Positions 32,038 through 37,213 of a stretch of DNA of 37,213 nt are shown here, one piece after another. A program made the position numbers and the translations under genes. The notes below the pieces were generated by a model. It was not told the DNA's origin. It searched no databases and saw only the letters and a list, made by a program, of their open reading frames with translations. Origin of the DNA: Burkholderiaceae bacterium (GTDB taxonomy: Bacteria > Pseudomonadota > Gammaproteobacteria > Burkholderiales > Burkholderiaceae_D); contig JAOAUN010000058.1 in NCBI GenBank assembly GCA_030157545.1, positions 1 through 37,213 on the forward strand, given 5' to 3'. The first letter of the stretch is position 1. The number at the start of each line of letters is the position of its first letter.

Positions 32038-33168
32038 TCAGGATGGAGAGCTGGCTACCCGCTGGTTGATCAGCAGGATGGAAGAGAGGCGGCGCACCAG
32101 ATCGGGCTGGCGAAGCGCACCCGTTTTTTTGAGTACGGCAGAGAGTTGCGAACGGACTGTGGCGACACTTACTTGCAGCTGGGCTGCTGCCACATTGGGC
32201 GCTTTACCATGCAGGATTAAAAGAGCCAGCCTTGCTTCGGCGGGCGTCAATCCATAAACATGCTGCAGGAGCTGATCGGCTGAATCCTGATGCAGCTGCT
32301 GGCCGCAGATGATGACCAGCGCCGAAACGGATTTAGCTTCAGCCGGGTTTGCCGCAATGGGCAAGACGACTATCTGCATGCCGGGCTGGCCGTCCGGCGC
32401 GACAAGTTGCAGACTTCCTGCAGCGACAGGCCCCGACTGACCACAGGCTCTTCTGACTAGTCCGGCAAAGCGTTCACCAGGAACGCCTGTCAGGCACACT
32501 TGACCATGTTGATCGCGTCTGTTGTTGTAAGTCTGAATCAGCGGCTTGGCGAGAATATTGGCAACGAGGACGTGCATGTTGCCATCTAACATTAGCAAGG
32601 GCATGCGTATGCAGTCGAGTACGATAGAGAGGTTGGCGGCCTGCTGCTTGAGCTTGCGCATCTGGATCATCATGTCCAGTGCAAGGCTCAAAGGGCGCAC
32701 CATGTTCTCCGCCAGTTGCAATGCCTTGGTTGCTGTTCTCCAGCTGAATCTGTTCTGCTTCAGCGATAGAAATATTTCTGCGCCCTGAACGCTGAGCAAG
32801 CGGATACACAGCATGGAATCCAGTCGTGACACGCTGCGACGATTGGCAATGATATTCGCTTCAGGTGGATCTGTATGCAAGCTCTCATGGATCTGCCATT
32901 GGCCGGGCTCCATCCTGTCTACTTGAGCGCGCAACTCCAAAAAGGATTGCCCATTTTCTTCAACACCCAGTTGCCAGCCGTTGTTGCGACGCATGGCGCG
33001 GTGTGTGCGCCCCCAGTTGGCGGACTGGTCCCAGATGGTGAGGTTGGCGTGGTCGCAATTAAGCTGCTCGGCCATTTGCTGCAAGCCTTCAGCATGGCGG
33101 CGCGGCGCGGTAATGCCTTCGTAGTAGCACGCAATGAGACTGGCTGTTACGCCTGGCTGGGAATACAT
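32038..33168 (-). CDS. LuxR-type transcriptional regulator with PAS-like sensor region
   Basis: This 376-residue regulator has an N-terminal sensor region of about 190 residues with no clear family. A PAS-like segment follows (about 195-300; LSIVLDCIRMPLLMLDGNMHVL). At the C-terminus is a LuxR-type helix-turn-helix: YGLTPAEARLALLILHGK, then VAAAQLQVSVATVRSQLSAVL and a KTGALRQPDLVR tail. No receiver is present, so it probably senses a ligand. ATG 33168 is chosen because GGAGA lies 5 bases upstream; ATG 33183 is an alternative. The target is plausibly the large surface protein gene downstream, through the palindrome at 31971-31992. Confidence 0.86.
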   Translation of the reverse strand: MYSQPGVTASLIACYYEGITAPRRHAEGLQQMAEQLNCDHANLTIWDQSANWGRTHRAMRRNNGWQLGVEENGQSFLELRAQVDRMEPGQWQIHESLHTDPPEANIIANRRSVSRLDSMLCIRLLSVQGAEIFLSLKQNRFSWRTATKALQLAENMVRPLSLALDMMIQMRKLKQQAANLSIVLDCIRMPLLMLDGNMHVLVANILAKPLIQTYNNRRDQHGQVCLTGVPGERFAGLVRRACGQSGPVAAGSLQLVAPDGQPGMQIVVLPIAANPAEAKSVSALVIICGQQLHQDSADQLLQHVYGLTPAEARLALLILHGKAPNVAAAQLQVSVATVRSQLSAVLKKTGALRQPDLVRRLSSILLINQRVASSPS

Positions 33169-33369
33169 TGCATCTCCATTCAATTTCTCTTTGGGATAAG
33201 GCGGCAGACATGCGAGCCTTCAACCAGAATAAGCATTTGCAGGATGGCGGCAAGTACTGCGAGATAGAGAAAGCGAAAAAGTACAAGTATTAGTACATTT
33301 CAGTTTGAATTTGGTGGCATTACAACGCAGCTGTCTTACAACAGGAAGGATAGTACGCTGCTATAAAAC

Positions 33370-36075
33370 TCACTCTGCGGCGTTTATTTTTGAATTAAAA
33401 AACTCAGGAAGAAAGCTGCCTTTCTCAAGCAGGAGCAGCATATTATCGGCATCAACGGGCGGTGAAATCAGGAAACCCTGAATCTCGTCACAACCGAGTT
33501 TTTGCAAAGCGTGTAATTGATCGAGCGTTTCGACACCTTCCGCAACGACGAGAATATTGAGTGCGCGTCCAATCGATATCATCGCTGCGCACAAGGCATC
33601 GCTTTGCGGGTCTGTTCCGAGAGCGGCGACAAAGGATTTGTCAATTTTGACTGCGTCGATATCAAGTTGCTGCAGCAGCGACAGCGATGAAAATCCGGTG
33701 CCAAAATCATCAATCAGCAATTCGACCCCAAGCGAACGCAACAATGTCAGCTCGGCAGGTACGCCATCTTCGCTATTAACCATCGTCGATTCTGTCAATT
33801 CAATGGCGATGTCAGAAGCTTGCAATTGATGCCTTGCCAGCGCAGCTTGTAAACAGGCACGGAATCTTCCATCTTTTAACTGCAGAACAGAGACGTTGAA
33901 CGATACGCGCGGCGGGAGTTTTTGCAGGGCGCGCCATGCGGCGATCTGCGCGCACACTTGGCTGACGACCCATTCGCCAAGCGGGAGGATCAGTCTATTT
34001 TCTTCTGCAACTGCGATGAATTGATCCGGCGAAAGCAATCCGCGCACCGGATGACTCCAGCGTATCAGCGCTTCCATTCCGCATAACGCGCCTGTGCTGG
34101 TGCAGATGAGAGGCTGGTAATGCAGCACAAATTGGTTTTGTTTTATGGCCGCTGCCAGTGTTTGTTCAATGCTGATTTTTTCATTAATCTTCTCAGCCAT
34201 TTCCGGTTTGAAGCGAAGGTATTTTCCTTTACCCGAAGACTTGGCCGCGTACATCGCAATATCTGCACACTGCAGCAGGCTGGATGCTGTCTGTGCATCT
34301 TCCGGATAAAGAGCAATGCCGACAGAGCAGCGCACCGAATAGGCAGACCATTCGGCAAAATCTGGTGACTCAGCTATCGCCTCGACAACTTCACGCGCCA
34401 CTGTCTCGATGCTGGTTGCGCTATCTATGTTCTCTATGATGATCGTGAACTCATCGCCTCCAAGGCGCACAACGTGGTCGCTGGCTCTTACCGCGTTGCG
34501 CAGGCAGGATGCCGCAGCAATCAGCAAATCGTCGCCCGCCTTGTGTCCGAGAGTGTCGTTTATTTTTTTGAAGTTATCGAGGTCGATGAAAAGCAAGGCC
34601 ACGCTGTTGCCGACCATTTGTGCGCGCGACAATGCACCCTCCAGGTACTGATTCATCCAGTGACGGTTTGGCAATCCCGTCAGTGCGTCGGTAATGGCGA
34701 GTTGCAAGACGAGTTCTTTCTGTTTTTTTGCATCCGTCAAATCGCGCACGGTCACTGCTATGCCTTCACCGGAACGTACCGCACGGCGCTGATACCAACC
34801 GGCCTTGAAACTCGAGCCCTCTTTTACTCTTACTTCTTCTTCGACAAAGCCTTCGCGCATAGCCGCATCAAGAAAGTTATGCATGCGCGATACTTCTTCT
34901 TTAGAGAACAAAATAATCGAAGGTTTGCCGATCAAGTCCGTCCGCCTGCGACCGACCGCCAATGCTGCCCTTTCATTGCAGTCTTCTATTAAATAATCGA
35001 TGACTTTATTATTTTCATCGCGCAGAGGCCGCACCATGTAAAACGCCTCGCGCGCGCCATCGACTGCAAGCCTGAAGGTGGATTGCACCTGATCGACATG
35101 GCGCCTTCGATGGGTATCGCGTAATTGAAAGATCATGCCAGTGCCGGCGCCAAGCAAGATCAGTGCGCTGACAAAAGCACCTACCAGCAAAAAAGTGGCC
35201 TTGGTTTCAGCATACTCATTAATCAGGCTTTCCTCGGTAATGGCAACCAGGGACACCAACGGGTATTCATTGATTGTTGACCAGCCAATCAGCCGTGATT
35301 GGCCATCCATGAATTTCTCCGCCGGCTCAATTCTTACGCCTTCGGCCTCGGTAAAAACAGGGGGTTCCGGGTACAGGGTTTCTTTGACTTCTGCGGAATG
35401 ATCCGACTTCAAGGCAATCAATGGCCCGTTAAGAATACGCAATGCGGTAAGGTCGCCACGTTTTTCTTTTTCAAATTCATCGCTGAGTTTAGATAAATAT
35501 GAAGGGTCTATGGCGACACCCAATACACCCAGCATGCTGCCGTCAGCGCGGTTCACGCGCCTTGTAAATCGCAGGACGGTTTTGCCTGCCAAAACACCAA
35601 GCCCCATGCTGATCGGGTTGATCCTCAGGTTGGTATCCGTGCTGCGCTGGTGGTAAAGAAAAAAAGGCTGCTGGCTCATGTCTAAACCAAGAGACTCATG
35701 TCGCCACGCACTGATCACGATTCCTTTGGCGTCAATCGCAAGAGGATAAGTCGGCGTGTTGTGCAGCGCTTTTGCATATTGGTCTGCCAAGTCCAATGAC
35801 CCGGATTGCTCCCATTGATATTTCATGGTCAGCAAAATCTGGTCAATATGCCTGACTGTACTTTCCACCTGCACTGCAAAATTTTTCGCGTGGAAGCTGA
35901 CATGCGTGACGGCATTTCGATGCAAGCGTTCGCAGTCATAATGAATTTTGGCAAAGATACTGCTCCAGATCAGGAGCAGCATTAGCACGCAGGTCAGCCC
36001 CCAGACGAACCGGATTTTTTTCATACCGGCAAGGGCGGTATTTCTGGAAGAATGTTCAATGGCGCTTATGGTCAC
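33370..36075 (-). CDS. Membrane dCache-PAS-GGDEF-EAL cyclic-di-GMP enzyme
   Basis: This 901-residue protein has membrane segments at about 22-42 and 295-316 enclosing a periplasmic dCache-type sensor. A PAS domain (about 333-450) follows. The GGDEF domain has intact GGDEF at 539-543, metal-site IDLDNFKKIND, and an inhibitory RxxD site (RASD, 530-533) exactly five residues before. The EAL domain has EAL at 668-670, SFNVSV, ELTEST, DDFGTGFSS and EGVE. Both cyclase and phosphodiesterase activities look possible. GTG 36075 is used; ATG 36024 just before the first membrane segment is an alternative. It adds a second cyclic-di-GMP enzyme to the window. Confidence 0.93.
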   Translation of the reverse strand: MTISAIEHSSRNTALAGMKKIRFVWGLTCVLMLLLIWSSIFAKIHYDCERLHRNAVTHVSFHAKNFAVQVESTVRHIDQILLTMKYQWEQSGSLDLADQYAKALHNTPTYPLAIDAKGIVISAWRHESLGLDMSQQPFFLYHQRSTDTNLRINPISMGLGVLAGKTVLRFTRRVNRADGSMLGVLGVAIDPSYLSKLSDEFEKEKRGDLTALRILNGPLIALKSDHSAEVKETLYPEPPVFTEAEGVRIEPAEKFMDGQSRLIGWSTINEYPLVSLVAITEESLINEYAETKATFLLVGAFVSALILLGAGTGMIFQLRDTHRRRHVDQVQSTFRLAVDGAREAFYMVRPLRDENNKVIDYLIEDCNERAALAVGRRRTDLIGKPSIILFSKEEVSRMHNFLDAAMREGFVEEEVRVKEGSSFKAGWYQRRAVRSGEGIAVTVRDLTDAKKQKELVLQLAITDALTGLPNRHWMNQYLEGALSRAQMVGNSVALLFIDLDNFKKINDTLGHKAGDDLLIAAASCLRNAVRASDHVVRLGGDEFTIIIENIDSATSIETVAREVVEAIAESPDFAEWSAYSVRCSVGIALYPEDAQTASSLLQCADIAMYAAKSSGKGKYLRFKPEMAEKINEKISIEQTLAAAIKQNQFVLHYQPLICTSTGALCGMEALIRWSHPVRGLLSPDQFIAVAEENRLILPLGEWVVSQVCAQIAAWRALQKLPPRVSFNVSVLQLKDGRFRACLQAALARHQLQASDIAIELTESTMVNSEDGVPAELTLLRSLGVELLIDDFGTGFSSLSLLQQLDIDAVKIDKSFVAALGTDPQSDALCAAMISIGRALNILVVAEGVETLDQLHALQKLGCDEIQGFLISPPVDADNMLLLLEKGSFLPEFFNSKINAAE

Positions 36076-36329
36076 TGAGTCAACGATTTACAGGATCAAT
36101 TACTCAAACGTATAAATCCAGTATCGCTTATAAAAAATTGATTGAAATTCAATTATCTATTAAATCAAGAAGCGCAAAAAATAATTTACTTTTTTTATAG
36201 CGATTGCCTTATGGCCGACTCTGTAGTGGCGTTATTTTTTGGTTAATTGCTGTAGACTTTCCTTATCAATAATTTTTTTACGTCGCCTCAAGAAAAACTT
36301 GTTTATTAAAGGCGCGAAGCTAGCAATTT

Positions 36330-37016
36330 ATGCACATAGCACTGTTAGACGAAGACCAGACCCAGCGCGGGCTGCTGCTAGCGGCATTGACCGCGGCCGG
36401 TCATTCCTGCCAGGTTTTCGGCAATAGCAAGGCACTGCCCGGCAATCTGCGCCGCGACCATCTGGACATGCTCATTTTGCATTGCAAACTGACTGCAGCG
36501 GGCAGCATGGAGGTCTTACGCTGGGTGCGCGAGCATCAGCCCCGGCTTCCTGTGCTCGTCATTGCCTCTGCTACGGAACCAGACGACATTCTCGCCGGAC
36601 TGGCTGCCGGCGCGCATGATTACCTGATTAAACCAGTGCGGCGCGCCGAACTGCTGGCGCGCGTAGAGGTGCAATTGCGGCGCACTTATCCGTCACACAA
36701 ACCGGCAAAACATGATCAGTTTGACCAATTCCTGTTTGAATCCCCGTCGGCGCGACTGACGATAGCAGGCAAAGCGGTCGAGTTAACGCAAAAAGAGTTC
36801 GATTTGGCGTTATTTTTTTTCCGCCATGTCGGACAGCCGCTGTCTCGGGCCACCATTCAGGAAGCGGTGTGGGCCACGGAAGGCAAGGTCGACTCGCGCA
36901 CCATAGATACCCATGTTTCGCGGGTTCGCAGCAAGCTTGGCCTGCGGCCAGGCAACGCATACCGGCTCGCACCTGTGTATAGCTATGGCTATCAACTGGA
37001 AAAGACGACGGGTTGA
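36330..37016 (+). CDS. OmpR-family response regulator with His in place of the phosphoacceptor Asp
   Basis: This 228-residue protein has an N-terminal receiver-like domain (1-120) and a winged-helix DNA-binding domain (about 133-226; VELTQKEFDLALFFF, then IDTHVSRVRSKLG and YRLAPVYSYGYQL). The acidic pocket (LLDEDQ, 6-10) and Lys100 (YLIKPV) are kept, but the expected Asp in the third strand is His51 (LILHCKL). Canonical phosphorylation is therefore unlikely, and it may work as an atypical, phosphate-independent regulator. No histidine kinase is adjacent. The upstream region 36076-36329 is AT-rich and holds no gene I can support. The next gene is hemA. Confidence 0.9.
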   Translation: MHIALLDEDQTQRGLLLAALTAAGHSCQVFGNSKALPGNLRRDHLDMLILHCKLTAAGSMEVLRWVREHQPRLPVLVIASATEPDDILAGLAAGAHDYLIKPVRRAELLARVEVQLRRTYPSHKPAKHDQFDQFLFESPSARLTIAGKAVELTQKEFDLALFFFRHVGQPLSRATIQEAVWATEGKVDSRTIDTHVSRVRSKLGLRPGNAYRLAPVYSYGYQLEKTTG

Positions 37017-37054
37017 ATCCGGTCGGGAGACGGCGTCAGGGATCTGACCAGGGA

Positions 37055-37082
37055 TTTGGGATTCGCCGCCAGCGGCTATAAT
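37055..37082 (+). promoter_or_regulatory. Probable promoter of hemA
   Basis: A perfect TATAAT lies at 37077-37082. TTTGGG (37055-37060) or TTGGGA (37056-37061) lies 15-16 bases upstream as a weak -35 box. The start would be near 37089, giving a leader of about 40 bases before the hemA ATG. No good Shine-Dalgarno sequence is visible in that leader. Confidence 0.5.
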
Positions 37083-37128
37083 ACAAGTCGTTAATCTTTC
37101 CGCTCAATTTTCACTTTCTCACTGCGCA

Positions 37129-37213
37129 ATGCAACTGCTCGCCGTCGGGCTCAATCATACGACCGCACCTGTCTCGCTACGCGAAAAGGTGGCCTTTCCT
37201 GCCGACCAGCTTG
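37129..37213 (+). CDS. hemA: Glutamyl-tRNA reductase, N-terminal fragment
   Basis: The first 28 residues are visible before the window ends. They contain [21 protein letters not shown], split here as [16 protein letters not shown], which is the characteristic HemA start (GxNHxTAPxxxRE). HemA reduces glutamyl-tRNA(Glu) to glutamate-1-semialdehyde, the first committed step of tetrapyrrole synthesis. The catalytic Cys and NADPH domain lie beyond the window. A TATAAT promoter is 47 bases upstream. Confidence 0.95.
   Translation, partial: MQLLAVGLNHTTAPVSLREKVAFPADQL

Noticed and set aside
1..37213. CRISPR arrays, insertion sequences, tRNA or rRNA genes, riboswitches
   Set aside because: No regularly spaced short repeats, transposase-like proteins, terminal inverted repeats or recognisable structural RNA sequences were seen on either strand.

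Overview
The window looks like a chromosomal segment of a betaproteobacterium, probably Oxalobacteraceae (Herminiimonas/Janthinobacterium-like). This is an inference from codon use, mid-50s GC and gene content; no rRNA or tRNA was found to confirm it. Gene density is high and no gene-free stretch exceeds 300 bases.

Layout. (1) 1-4800: the last codons of a Stealth-family sugar-phosphate transferase on +, then a minus-strand lipid-type operon (trans-acting enoyl-reductase-like protein, long acyl-CoA synthetase, DUF4188 protein, corA). (2) 5075-7838: small housekeeping and stress genes: group III truncated haemoglobin, KGG stress protein, YjdM, the ribosome-rescue hydrolase ArfB with no standard start codon in the right place, and a minus-strand cytochrome c plus an Adhesin_E-like secreted protein. 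(3) 8092-20627: the centrepiece, nine tightly packed plus-strand genes: double-CheW, CheA-receiver hybrid, CheB, a receiver-PAS protein with a KaiA/RsbU_N-like C-terminal domain, KaiB, KaiC, a PAS/degenerate-GGDEF/EAL/receiver-like protein, CheR-TPR, and a CHASE3-type chemoreceptor. (4) 20697-28000: DUF4442, bactofilin, P-loop kinase, secreted serine hydrolase, a StbD/RelE-type toxin-antitoxin pair with a readable promoter and operator, stand-alone MnmC oxidoreductase domain, beta-CASP metallohydrolase and small proteins. (5) 28274-33168: a 1175-residue repeat protein ending in a metzincin-type zinc site, with its own terminator, and a LuxR-type regulator upstream; a perfect palindrome lies between them. 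(6) 33370-37213: a membrane GGDEF-EAL protein, an OmpR-type regulator whose phosphoacceptor Asp is replaced by His, and the start of hemA.

How it may work together. The region 8092-20627 has the parts of a Wsp-like alternative chemosensory system (CheA with its own receiver, CheB, CheR-TPR, one receptor, no separate CheY) whose usual diguanylate cyclase output is replaced by an EAL phosphodiesterase. Embedded in it is a kai module in the order KaiA-like, KaiB, KaiC, with the KaiA-like gene and kaiB translationally coupled. This suggests, by inference, a receptor-controlled KaiBC switch or timer feeding cyclic-di-GMP turnover. It is the strongest candidate in the window for an undescribed system.
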